Source: Phycisphaerales bacterium UBA7812 (GTDB lineage Bacteria > Planctomycetota > Phycisphaerae > Phycisphaerales > UBA1924). From it: a stretch of DNA of 6,821 nt. Location of the stretch: positions 1 through 6,821 of the forward strand of contig DLBY01000016.1 in assembly GCA_002480345.1 (NCBI GenBank), read 5' to 3'. The notes under the pieces are model-generated. The model saw nothing but the letters and a program-made list of their open reading frames with translations, ran no database searches and had not been told where the DNA came from. Shown piece by piece: positions 1-6,698 of the stretch. How positions within the stretch are numbered: the stretch's first letter is position 1; each line of letters starts with the position of its first letter. A program made the position numbers and the translations under genes.

Positions 1-1
1 C

Positions 2-2953
2 CGCGTCAACGAGATCGCGCGGCGCGAGATCGAGCAGGCGGACCGGATCCGGCGCATGCAGGCCGAGGCGCTGCTGCGCGGCCAGCCCTCGACCCGCCTG
101 GGCACGAGCACGCCCATCATCGACGGGTGGCAAGCCGTGGGCCCGGGGAATGTCGGCGGGCGGACCCGCGCGCTGGTGATCTCCCCGGCGGGCCCCGGGA
201 CCGGTGAGGATGGGGACGAGGGCTTCATGCTCGCCGCGGGCGTGTCGGGCGGCATCTTCAAGAGCACGAACGGGGGCGCGTCGTGGCGTCCCACCGCGGA
301 CCTGCTCGAGAACATCGCGGTCTGCTCGCTCGTGATGGACCCGACAGATCCGAACATCGTCTACGCCGGCACGGGAGAGGGGTTCCAGAACAGCAGCGCC
401 GTTCGGGGGCTGGGCATCTTCAAGAGCGTGGACGCGGGCGAGACCTGGGTCCAACTCGAGGAGACCACCAGCCCGTTCGTGGCGCCCTTCGCGTTCCATT
501 ATGTGAACAAGCTCGCGATCAGCCCCGCGGATCCGAACCGGATCTACGCCGCGACCCGCTCGGGCGTCTGGATCCACGAGAACGCGGGCGAGCCCACCAA
601 CGCGATGGGCGACGAGTTCTCCTGGCGCCTGGTGCTGGGCAATCCCTTCGTGCAGGTGGGCGCGCAGAACAGCGAGGGGTCCGCGGTCGGCGCGACCGAC
701 ATCCAGATCCGCCCCGCGCCGGTCGGGGGCACGCCCGACCCGGTCGAGCAGGAGATCGTGCTCGCGTCGTTCGGGTCCTTCATCGCGGACGGGTTGTTCA
801 TCAGCGCCGACGGGGGCGAGGCGTGGTTCCGCCTCATCGACGAGACGACCAGCGAGGAGGAGCAGCTCTACCGGATCGACAGCCCCTACCAGGGGCGCAT
901 GTCGATCGCGTTCAGCACCCGCTTCAGCGCGAACGCCGACGGGATCGTCTATGTCCTGATGTCCCGCAACGGGGATTTCTTCACCCCGACCGACCCGGAC
1001 GACCCTGCGCTGCTGCTCGAGTTCGGGTCCGTCGTCAGCGTCTTCCGCGCCGACCTGGGCGACCTGCTCATCGAGCGCGACGGCAACGACAACATCACGA
1101 ATGTGAGCCTCCCCTTCGAGGCGCGGTTCAATTCCGTCGAGACGACCAACGCCAACAACAAGCTGCTGCTCAGCAACCCGCTCGTCTCGGGCGCGTGCTT
1201 CGGCGCGGTGGTCCCCTCGCTCAGCCAGGGCTGGTACGACAACATCATCAAGGTCGACCCCGTCAACGAGAATGTCGTCTGGGCGGGCGGCATCGACCTG
1301 TTCCGTTCCGACGACGGCGGTCGCAACTTCGGCGCCGCGAGCTACTGGTACTTCGACGACGACGAGCCCCAGTATGTCCACGCCGACCAGCACGAGATCG
1401 TCTTCCACCCCGACTACGACGGCTCGTCGAACACCACGATGTATGTCACCAACGACGGGGGCATCTACCGCACCGACGACCCGTTCAAGCCCGTCGCGGG
1501 CGATCCGTGCCCCTTCCCGGACAACCCCGACGACGACCCCGTCGTCTCGAGCGTCACCTACGAAAGCCTCAACAACGGGTACGAGGTCACCCAGTTCTAT
1601 CACGGCGACACCGGGTCCAGCGTCCCGGGCGGACGCGACCTCTACATCGGCGGCACCCAGGACAACGGCACCGTCCGCTCCTACACCCGCTACTGCACCG
1701 AAGGCTGGGACCGCATCCTGGGCGGGGACGGCGGGTATGTCGCGGTCAACCCCCAGAACAACGGCACCATCTACGCCGAGACGCAGAACTTCGGGAACAT
1801 CTATCGCCTTACGACCAGCAACGGTCGCGAACGCGTGCAGAGCCTGCGGGGCACGCCCGACCTCAGCACGCGCGACACAGGCCTGTTCATCACGCCCTTC
1901 GCGATGGACCCCAACAACCCGAGGGTGCTCTGGACGGGCGGGTTCCGCCCCTGGCGCACGCTCAACGCGGAGATCTCCGCGGACTTCATCGTCTGGAACG
2001 CGGGCGCGGACCTGAACATCGCGGGCCTGCCCGGCTTCTTCGATGTCGTCGGACGCGTCTCCGCGATCGCGGTCGCGCCCACCAACTCCGACATCGTCTA
2101 CATGGGCACCGAGGACGGGTTCGTCGCGCGCACGAGCACCGGCACCGCCCAGAACCACGAGTGGGCGGTCCTCTCCGCGGGCCTCCCGATCGAGGAGGGC
2201 TTCATCTCCAGCATCGCGGTCGATCCCGTCAACCCCAATTCCATCTGGGTGACCAACGCCCGCTTCACGGAGTTCGATCCCAACGACCCCAGCCCCGAGT
2301 ACAACCTCTACCGGGGCACCTGCACGGGCGACTGCGACGACCCCAACAGCTGGTTCTTCGAGCAGATGGACGGCTTCGACTGCAACCCCGACGACGGGAT
2401 CGATCCCGTCCTGCCCGATGTCCCCGCCCACTGGGTCGCGATCCGACGCTGCGGCTCCGGGCCCTGCGCCCCGGGCGATTGCCTCGTCTTCGTCGGCACC
2501 GAGATCGGCGTCTATGTCTCCGAGGATGCGTATTCCGAGGACGCGAACTGCGACCCGGGCAACGGGCAGCCCCCCGTGGACAGCGTCACCTGGCGACTGC
2601 TCAACATCGGGGACGACGAGACCGCCGGGGTCCTGCCCACCACCGTTGTTGAGACGCTCGACTTCCGCGACGATAACACGATCGTCGCCTACACCTTCGG
2701 ACGCGGCGCCTTCGTTGCGAACATCCTCCGCGAGTGCGAGGGCGTTCCCCAGAGCTTCCCGTGCAGCCCCGCCGACCTCGCGGCACCGTTCGGGCAGGTC
2801 GGCGCCGAGGATCTCTCCGCCTTCCTCGTCGATCGCGAGATCGGACGCCTCTCCGTTGATATCCCCGAGGGCGACAGCGACTGCGGAGACGGCATCATCG
2901 ACCTCGGCGACATCAGCCGGTTCCTCGCCCTCTTCCAGCAGGGCTGCCCCTGA
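2..2953 (+). CDS. Asp-box (BNR) beta-propeller protein with C-terminal GC-type dockerin module, 5'-partial
   Basis: The frame is open from position 2 to the TGA at 2951-2953, giving 983 residues with the start missing. The ATG at 56 is an unlikely start: no clear ribosome site precedes it, no signal peptide follows, and an amphipathic Arg/Glu-rich helix continues upstream of it. Numbering from that Met, 'WQAVGPGNVGGRTRAL' (25-40) opens the propeller. Asp-box motifs S-x-[DN]-x-G-x-[ST]-W or variants lie at 70-77, 124-131, 250-257 and 418-425; further family signatures are 'VHADQHEIVFHP' (441-452) and 'GGTQDNG' (532-538). Such repeats build sialidase/VPS10-like propellers; the number of blades is not clear. 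Residues 903-965 form a degenerate dockerin: a first half 'CSPADLAAPFG' and a second half 'DGIIDLGDISRF' ending in GCP. Proteins with this tail are exported in Phycisphaerae, and the tail is thought to act in sorting or anchoring. Asp/Asn richness and about 16 cysteines fit an extracytoplasmic site. No catalytic residues or substrate can be assigned. Confidence 0.88.
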   Translation, partial: RVNEIARREIEQADRIRRMQAEALLRGQPSTRLGTSTPIIDGWQAVGPGNVGGRTRALVISPAGPGTGEDGDEGFMLAAGVSGGIFKSTNGGASWRPTADLLENIAVCSLVMDPTDPNIVYAGTGEGFQNSSAVRGLGIFKSVDAGETWVQLEETTSPFVAPFAFHYVNKLAISPADPNRIYAATRSGVWIHENAGEPTNAMGDEFSWRLVLGNPFVQVGAQNSEGSAVGATDIQIRPAPVGGTPDPVEQEIVLASFGSFIADGLFISADGGEAWFRLIDETTSEEEQLYRIDSPYQGRMSIAFSTRFSANADGIVYVLMSRNGDFFTPTDPDDPALLLEFGSVVSVFRADLGDLLIERDGNDNITNVSLPFEARFNSVETTNANNKLLLSNPLVSGACFGAVVPSLSQGWYDNIIKVDPVNENVVWAGGIDLFRSDDGGRNFGAASYWYFDDDEPQYVHADQHEIVFHPDYDGSSNTTMYVTNDGGIYRTDDPFKPVAGDPCPFPDNPDDDPVVSSVTYESLNNGYEVTQFYHGDTGSSVPGGRDLYIGGTQDNGTVRSYTRYCTEGWDRILGGDGGYVAVNPQNNGTIYAETQNFGNIYRLTTSNGRERVQSLRGTPDLSTRDTGLFITPFAMDPNNPRVLWTGGFRPWRTLNAEISADFIVWNAGADLNIAGLPGFFDVVGRVSAIAVAPTNSDIVYMGTEDGFVARTSTGTAQNHEWAVLSAGLPIEEGFISSIAVDPVNPNSIWVTNARFTEFDPNDPSPEYNLYRGTCTGDCDDPNSWFFEQMDGFDCNPDDGIDPVLPDVPAHWVAIRRCGSGPCAPGDCLVFVGTEIGVYVSEDAYSEDANCDPGNGQPPVDSVTWRLLNIGDDETAGVLPTTVVETLDFRDDNTIVAYTFGRGAFVANILRECEGVPQSFPCSPADLAAPFGQVGAEDLSAFLVDREIGRLSVDIPEGDSDCGDGIIDLGDISRFLALFQQGCP

Positions 2954-2980
2954 CCGGCATCGCCAACGCGTGAGCGCATG

Positions 2981-3014
2981 AAAAAGGCCCGGCCCCTCCA
3001 GGGACCGGGCCTTT
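2981..3014. terminator. Bidirectional intrinsic terminator between convergent genes
   Basis: A perfect 10-bp stem (AAAGGCCCGG at 2983-2992 with CCGGGCCTTT at 3005-3014) continues past a bulged A (3004) into three more C-G pairs around a five-base loop CTCCA (2996-3000). Downstream on the + strand comes TTTATT; on the - strand the A-run at 2981-2985 becomes TTTTT. The element lies 27 nt after the stop of the propeller gene and 19 nt after the stop of tkt, so one hairpin can end both converging transcripts. Confidence 0.9.
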
Positions 3015-3033
3015 ATTCGTGAGCGATCGCCGA

Positions 3034-4995
3034 TCAGACGACCTGGAGCACCTGCATCGCCCGGTTGCAGATGTCCTGGGCGGTCAGCCCGCACATCTCG
3101 AGCATCTCCTCGGGCGTCTTGGCGCTCTTGGGGATCCGCTCCACGAACATCTGCTCGAGCTGGAACGCATCGCCCGCCTCGACCAGCGCGTCCGCGATCG
3201 CGGAGCCCAAGGCGCCGCCGTAGTTGTCCTCGATCGAGACCGCGTACCCGCCGTTCGCGGCGATGACATCGAGCAGCTTGTCGGTGTCGAACGGGATCGA
3301 GTACATGTCCACAAGCGTGGCGCTCACGCCCGCCTTGTCGAGCAGCTCGACCGCCTTGTTCGCTTCCTGCACCATGTAGCCGCACGCGCAGAGCACGACA
3401 TCGCGTCCCTCGGTGAGCACCTCGAACCCGCCCAGGTTGAAGACCTGGTCGTCGCCGTAGATGAATTCCGTGTCGGCGCGGAGGGTCCGCATGTAGCAGA
3501 GCCCCTCGTACTCGGCCATCACGCCCGTGAGGGCGTACGCCGCGTACGCGTCCGCGGGCTGGAGGATGTAGCAGCCCGGGTTGCCGTTGTGGTCGCGCAT
3601 CGTCGAGAGCGAGCGGAACCACGCGACATCGGGGAGCGACATCTGGCTGGGCCCGTCCGCCGCGAGGGTGATCCCCGCGTGCGAGCCCACGATCTTGAGG
3701 TTCGCGCCCCCGTTCATCGCCATCTCGATCTGGTCGTACGCCCGGGTGACGAACTTCGCGAAGGTCGAGCAGAAGGGCACCTTGCCCGCGGCGCTCATGC
3801 CCGCCGCCGCGGAGATCATGTTCTGCTCCGCGATCTTGCACTCCACGAACCGCTCGGCGTTGTGCTTCGCGAAGGTCTCCGCGAAGGTCGAGTTGCTGAC
3901 ATCCGCGTCGAGCACGACGACGCTCGGGTTCGTCTCGCCCAGCGCCCGCAGCGCGACGCCGTACGCCTTGCGGGTCGCGAACTTGCCCGAGTGGATCACC
4001 GCCTCCATGTCCAGCGAACGCATGTACTGGTTCATGCTGGGCATCTCGCCCGGCTCGGGGGTCTCCGGTGCGCCCTGCTCGGGGGGCTGGATCGTGAACG
4101 CGTCGTTGCTGCCCAGCGCGTTGGTCAGCTCGAGGCGCAGCTCGTCGAGCTCACCGATCGCCCGCTGCAGCGCCTCGCCCGTCGGGGGCTTGCCGTGCCA
4201 GCCCCCGCCCTGGATGGAGGGGCAGCCCCAGCCCTTGACGGTCTTCGCGACGACCGCCATCGGCGCGCCGTCCGTCCCGCTCCGCTCCGCGAAGCGGTCG
4301 AACGCGTCGCGGATCTGCTCGGGGTTGTGCCCGTCGATGCTCACGACCTCGTAGCCGTACGCCCCGAGCTTCTTCGCGAGCGTCTCGGCGGTCTGCTGCC
4401 CGCTCACCCGGCCCGCCTGCCCGAACTCGTTGCAGTTGAAGATCGGGAGGACATTGTTCAGCGCGTGGTCGACGATGAAGTCGAGCGCCTCGCTGACTTG
4501 GCCCTCCAGCGCCTCGCCGTCCCCGATGATGCAGTAGACCCGCTTGTCGATGCCGTCGATGCGCGCCGCCTTCGCGATGCCCGCCGCGACGGAGAGGCCC
4601 ATGCCCAGCGAGCCCGTCGCGGCGTCGAAGAACGGGAACCCCTCGCGCGGGTTGGGGTGCCCGTCCAGGACGCTGTCGAGCTCGCGAAGGGTGGAGAGGT
4701 CCGCGGTGGTCATCCGCCTCCGCTCCTCGCCGGGCTTGCCGACCGACATGCCGAGCGTCGCGGCAGCGGCGTACACCGCGGGAACCGCGTGCCCCTCGCT
4801 CAGCACCAGGCGATCGCTCGTCGGGAAATCCGGATACTCGGGGCTCCAGCGCATCGCGCGGAACATCAGGTCCGTCACGAGGTGCGCGATGCTCAGCGCG
4901 CTGGACGGGTGTCCGCTCCCCGACGCGGCGCACATTTCCAGTGAATGACGCCCGATCTCAATGGCCTGGGCATGAACGGCGGCTTCGAAAGACAT
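3034..4995 (-). CDS. tkt: Transketolase
   Basis: Cytosolic thiamine-diphosphate (ThDP) enzyme that moves two-carbon ketol units from ketose to aldose phosphates in the non-oxidative pentose phosphate pathway. It is 653 residues, in the normal range. ThDP/PP domain, about 1-290: 'SGHP' (27-30), 'SEGHA' (66-70), the metal/ThDP motif starting GDGE (158-161) with Asn180/Asn181, 'DGH' (221-223), 'WHGKP' (266-270). A Pro/Glu-rich linker spans about 300-322. Pyrimidine domain, about 335-510: 'KIAEQNM' (387-393) carries the catalytic Glu390, then 'GSHAG' (437-441) and 'DGPSQMSLPDVAWFRSL' (447-463). C-terminal domain: about 525-645. 'PFCSTFAKFVTRAYDQI' and 'DGPSQM' resemble animal transketolases more than the 'DGPTHQP' type of E. 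coli and yeast. The ATG at 4993-4995 is chosen because GGGGAG lies 6 nt upstream and homology begins just after it; the frame stays open further upstream but as low-complexity Arg/Gly/Pro sequence. The gene is divergent from dnaN and shares its terminator with the propeller gene. Confidence 0.97.
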   Translation of the reverse strand: MSFEAAVHAQAIEIGRHSLEMCAASGSGHPSSALSIAHLVTDLMFRAMRWSPEYPDFPTSDRLVLSEGHAVPAVYAAAATLGMSVGKPGEERRRMTTADLSTLRELDSVLDGHPNPREGFPFFDAATGSLGMGLSVAAGIAKAARIDGIDKRVYCIIGDGEALEGQVSEALDFIVDHALNNVLPIFNCNEFGQAGRVSGQQTAETLAKKLGAYGYEVVSIDGHNPEQIRDAFDRFAERSGTDGAPMAVVAKTVKGWGCPSIQGGGWHGKPPTGEALQRAIGELDELRLELTNALGSNDAFTIQPPEQGAPETPEPGEMPSMNQYMRSLDMEAVIHSGKFATRKAYGVALRALGETNPSVVVLDADVSNSTFAETFAKHNAERFVECKIAEQNMISAAAGMSAAGKVPFCSTFAKFVTRAYDQIEMAMNGGANLKIVGSHAGITLAADGPSQMSLPDVAWFRSLSTMRDHNGNPGCYILQPADAYAAYALTGVMAEYEGLCYMRTLRADTEFIYGDDQVFNLGGFEVLTEGRDVVLCACGYMVQEANKAVELLDKAGVSATLVDMYSIPFDTDKLLDVIAANGGYAVSIEDNYGGALGSAIADALVEAGDAFQLEQMFVERIPKSAKTPEEMLEMCGLTAQDICNRAMQVLQVV

Positions 4996-4996
4996 G

Positions 4997-5026
4997 CGAC
5001 ACTCCCCACGGGGACTCCCCGTGTCG
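4997..5026 (-). promoter_or_regulatory. Inverted-repeat element wrapping the tkt ribosome binding site
   Basis: The Shine-Dalgarno sequence GGGGAG (5002-5007, - strand) lies 6 nt before the tkt ATG. It sits inside two overlapping inverted repeats. One is a perfect 7-bp stem with a 3-nt loop (5007-5013 with 5017-5023), which leaves most of the Shine-Dalgarno free. The other pairs 4997-5002 with 5021-5026 (CGACAC/GTGTCG) and stacks on GGGG/CCCC (5010-5013 with 5017-5020), which holds the Shine-Dalgarno in a bulge and pairs the spacer next to the AUG. ACTCCCC is also directly repeated at 5001-5007 and 5014-5020. The repeats are visible; a role in translational control is inferred. Confidence 0.5.
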
Positions 5027-5042
5027 TGAGGCCCGCCACCCG

Positions 5043-5069
5043 GGCGGATCCGCCGCCGCCTCGGGCGGC
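5043..5069. repeat. Adjacent GC-rich palindromes in the tkt leader
   Basis: GGCGGATCCGCC (5043-5054) is a perfect 12-bp palindrome. It abuts GCCGCC-TCG-GGCGGC (5055-5069), a 6-bp stem with a 3-nt loop. Both fall in the non-coding stretch between tkt and dnaN, inside the inferred tkt leader. No T-run follows either one, so they are not obvious terminators. Such repeats arise easily in GC-rich DNA, so function is uncertain. Confidence 0.35.
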
Positions 5070-5132
5070 TCGCATGTGTGCCATACCCGCCGGCCGCGGC
5101 CGACCCCGAGGGGCGGACGCAGTGCTGGCTCA

Positions 5133-5184
5133 CGGTTCTCCCGGCCAGATCCCCAAAACCGGGCATCCCCAAACCTGAGAACCG
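5133..5184. repeat. Nested inverted repeat with duplicated ATCCCCAAA loop motif
   Basis: An outer perfect 8-bp stem (CGGTTCTC at 5133-5140 with GAGAACCG at 5177-5184) encloses CCGG at 5141-5144 paired with CCGG at 5159-5162. The two unpaired stretches (5145-5158 and 5163-5176) are both 14 nt, and each contains ATCCCCAAA (5149-5157 and 5165-5173; start-to-start spacing 16). If tkt transcription starts near 5194, this would be about nt 11-62 of its leader, with TTTGGGGAT in each loop. It could equally be a DNA operator with two direct repeats. No known RNA family was recognised. Confidence 0.4.
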
Positions 5185-5200
5185 CTGTGATCGAACCACT

Positions 5201-5229
5201 AGTATGGGCGCTCCGGCAGCGGTTGGCAA
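5201..5229 (-). promoter_or_regulatory. Sigma70-type promoter for tkt
   Basis: On the - strand, TTGCCA (5224-5229; 5 of 6 matches to TTGACA) is followed by exactly 17 nt and then CATACT (5201-5206; 4 of 6 matches to TATAAT). Transcription would start near 5194 and give tkt a leader of about 199 nt. This is the best-spaced promoter seen on the - strand of this intergenic region. Its -35 element overlaps the edge of the inverted repeat around 5222-5255. Confidence 0.55.
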
Positions 5230-5255
5230 CCCGCGCCGCCTCCGGCGCGGTCAAC
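5222..5255. repeat. Inverted repeat overlapping the tkt -35 region
   Basis: CCGCGCC (5231-5237) and GGCGCGG (5244-5250) form a perfect 7-bp stem with a 6-nt loop. GTTG (5222-5225) and CAAC (5252-5255) extend the symmetry outside an internal loop. It overlaps the proposed tkt -35 box (5224-5229), so it could be a repressor or activator site, but GC-rich chance symmetry is possible. A further 6-bp repeat, CGAGCG/CGCTCG, lies at 5277-5282 and 5291-5296. Confidence 0.3.
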
Positions 5256-5347
5256 TCGGCGCACCCCACCCCGGCGCGAGCGGACGCCCACGCTCGGGGC
5301 CGCGGGCTGTGCAAAACCTGTTGAAAGGCGTGCGACCCCCGTCATGG

Positions 5348-5356
5348 TGGTACACT
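5348..5356 (+). promoter_or_regulatory. Candidate extended -10 promoter element for dnaN
   Basis: TGGTACACT is an extended -10 (TGn followed by TACACT, 4 of 6 matches to TATAAT), 40 nt before the dnaN start codon. No good -35 lies 16-18 nt upstream; TTGAAA (5321-5326) is 24 nt away, which is too far. It is the only reasonable -10 seen near dnaN and is weakly supported. Confidence 0.3.
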
Positions 5357-5384
5357 TCCACGCCTTTGTACTACGGATAGGGAT

Positions 5385-5389
5385 AGGAG
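5385..5389 (+). promoter_or_regulatory. dnaN ribosome binding site
   Basis: AGGAG lies 7 nt upstream of the ATG at 5397 and fixes that start. It overlaps a tandem repeat of GGATAG (5375-5380 and 5381-5386). Confidence 0.8.
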
Positions 5390-5396
5390 CCCTTCG

Positions 5397-6545
5397 ATGA
5401 AAGTCTTGTGCGATCGTGGCGCGCTGCTCGACGCGATCAACCTGATCTCGGGCGTGGTCGCCAACCGCTCCCCGCGTCCGCAGCTCAAGTGCGTCAAGCT
5501 CACCGCGACCAAGGACGGCCAGGCCGGGCAGCTCATGCTCGAGGCGACCGATGCCGAGCTCTCGATGACCCTGCTCACCGAGCGGGTGGATGTCGAGCAG
5601 GCGGGCGAGGCGCTGATCCCCGCCGACAAGCTCGCCCAGATCGTGCGCGCGGAAGAGAACGAGCCCACCCTGACGCTCGAGGTCGAGGGGGACACGACCC
5701 ACATCCGCGGCGCCGATGCGCACTTCCAGCTGCGTGGGTTCGAGGCCAAGGATTTCCCCGAGATCCCGGGCTTCACCGCGATCGAGAAGGACACCGCCGC
5801 CTTCACGATCAAGGCGGGCGTGCTCGTCGATCTCGTGCGCCGGACCCTGTTCGCCGCGGCCCGGGAGAACAGCCGGTACGCGATCAACGGCGTGCTCGTC
5901 CGCCGCGACGGGAAGAAGCTCGAGTTCGTCGCGACCGACGGGCGACGCCTCGCCCTGTGCCGCGACACGCTCGACAGCGACGGGGACGGGATGACCTGCA
6001 TCGTCCCCTCCAAGGCGCTCGTGACGCTGACCAAGCTCATCGACGACCCCGACGAGATGGTGACGGTCTCGATCAGCGACAACCGCATCGCGTTCGGGTT
6101 CTCCGCGGGCGACGGCACCGGGCGTGCGCTCATCGCGAGCAATCTCGTCGAGGGCTCGTTCCCCCCCTATGAGGATGTCATCCCCAAGGGGCACGACATC
6201 AAGGTCGGGTTCGACCGCGATGTGCTCGCCAGCGCCGTCAAGCGGGCCGCCCTGCTCACCAACGAGGAATCGCGGGGGGTCCGCCTCGCCTTCTCGGCGG
6301 GCGACAAGAAGCTCGAGCTCTCCAGCCGCGTCCCGGAGATGGGGGAGGCCCGCATCTCCGTGGACCTCATGAGCATGGAGGGCGACGACCTCGAAATCGG
6401 GTTCAACCCGGGGTTCATCACCGATGCGCTCCGCGTGATCGACGATCCGCAGGTCGTCTTCGAGCTCAAGGCCCCCAACAAGCCAGGCCTGCTCCGCAGC
6501 GGCAGTGACTTCGTCTATGTCGTGATGCCGGTCAACCTGCAGTAA
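5397..6545 (+). CDS. dnaN: DNA polymerase III subunit beta (sliding clamp)
   Basis: The ring-shaped clamp holds DNA polymerase III on DNA and serves as the docking site for other polymerases, MutS/MutL, ligase and DnaA regulators. The protein is 382 residues, slightly longer than the 366 of E. coli. Three clamp domains follow in order: about 1-125, 130-255 and 256-382. Family motifs are 'DFPEIP' (119-124), 'SRYAINGVL' (159-167), 'ATDGRRLA' (179-186), 'LVEGSFPPYEDVIP' (250-263), 'GFNPGFITDALRVI' (335-348) and the C-terminal 'YVVMPVNLQ' (374-382). Residues matching the peptide-binding pocket are present: Thr180, Gly182, Arg183-Arg184-Leu185, and the Val-Met-Pro of the tail (376-378). The protein ends in NLQ rather than the common M-[RK]-L. 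The start ATG is supported by AGGAG 7 nt upstream. The gene is divergent from tkt, with neither dnaA nor recF beside it in this window. Confidence 0.98.
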   Translation: MKVLCDRGALLDAINLISGVVANRSPRPQLKCVKLTATKDGQAGQLMLEATDAELSMTLLTERVDVEQAGEALIPADKLAQIVRAEENEPTLTLEVEGDTTHIRGADAHFQLRGFEAKDFPEIPGFTAIEKDTAAFTIKAGVLVDLVRRTLFAAARENSRYAINGVLVRRDGKKLEFVATDGRRLALCRDTLDSDGDGMTCIVPSKALVTLTKLIDDPDEMVTVSISDNRIAFGFSAGDGTGRALIASNLVEGSFPPYEDVIPKGHDIKVGFDRDVLASAVKRAALLTNEESRGVRLAFSAGDKKLELSSRVPEMGEARISVDLMSMEGDDLEIGFNPGFITDALRVIDDPQVVFELKAPNKPGLLRSGSDFVYVVMPVNLQ

Positions 6546-6624
6546 TCCACCGCCAGGCGTCGAATCCCGGGCACGCCGCCCAGTTCGGCCGGCGCGGTCG
6601 GGGCGCGCATCACCGGATGCATCC

Positions 6625-6659
6625 AAAAGAAGAAACCGACGGACACAGGTCCGCCGGTT
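6625..6659 (-). terminator. Intrinsic terminator, best read on the - strand
   Basis: AACCG-a-CGGAC (6634-6644) pairs with GTCCG-c-CGGTT (6649-6659) as an 11-position stem with one A/C mismatch and the 4-nt loop ACAG. On the - strand it is followed by TTTCTTCTTTT (6635-6625), a good U-rich tail. On the + strand it is followed by CCCCTCTCTC, a poor tail. It therefore fits a gene arriving from the right on the - strand. It may also help end the dnaN transcript, for which no better terminator is seen. Confidence 0.6.
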
Positions 6660-6698
6660 CCCCTCTCTCAACTCCGGTTTGTTCGGACGCCCGACCGA

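Noticed and set aside
3023..3030. The octamer palindrome GCGATCGC, as in cyanobacterial HIP1 repeats
   Set aside because: The core CGATCG is common in this GC-rich sequence and the full octamer is not arrayed or enriched at regular places.
3526..3551. Short repeats of GCGTACGC
   Set aside because: They lie inside tkt and simply encode the Ala-Tyr-Ala-Ala-Tyr-Ala segment.
3019..4944. A 641-codon open frame on the + strand opposite tkt
   Set aside because: Its product is dominated by Arg, His, Val, Leu and Ala with no domain, as expected for the complement of a GC-rich gene; the transketolase on the other strand is unmistakable.
5165..5220. A thiamine pyrophosphate riboswitch, suggested by CTGAGA at 5175-5180 and the nearby ThDP enzyme gene
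   Set aside because: CTGAGA is on the + strand, antisense to tkt; its GAGA is part of a perfect stem; the conserved GGGGTGCC 5' half and the CCTGAT/AATACCAGCG 3' half are missing.
4996..5229. A 78-residue N-terminal extension of transketolase starting at a TTG at 5229
   Set aside because: The extra sequence is Arg/Gly/Pro-rich with no family similarity, overlaps the proposed promoter and hairpins, and a good ribosome site precedes the ATG at 4995.
5308..5316. A DnaA box-like TGTGCAAAA upstream of dnaN
   Set aside because: It has two mismatches to TGTGGATAA, stands alone, and there is no AT-rich unwinding region, so it does not support an origin.
5321..5356. TTGAAA (-35) with TACACT (-10) as a full dnaN promoter
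   Set aside because: The spacer is 24 nt, too long for sigma70; only the extended -10 was kept, at low confidence.
5199..6671. A 490-codon - strand frame opposite dnaN
   Set aside because: It mirrors dnaN codons, shows no family motif, and runs through the intergenic hairpins; dnaN is certain.
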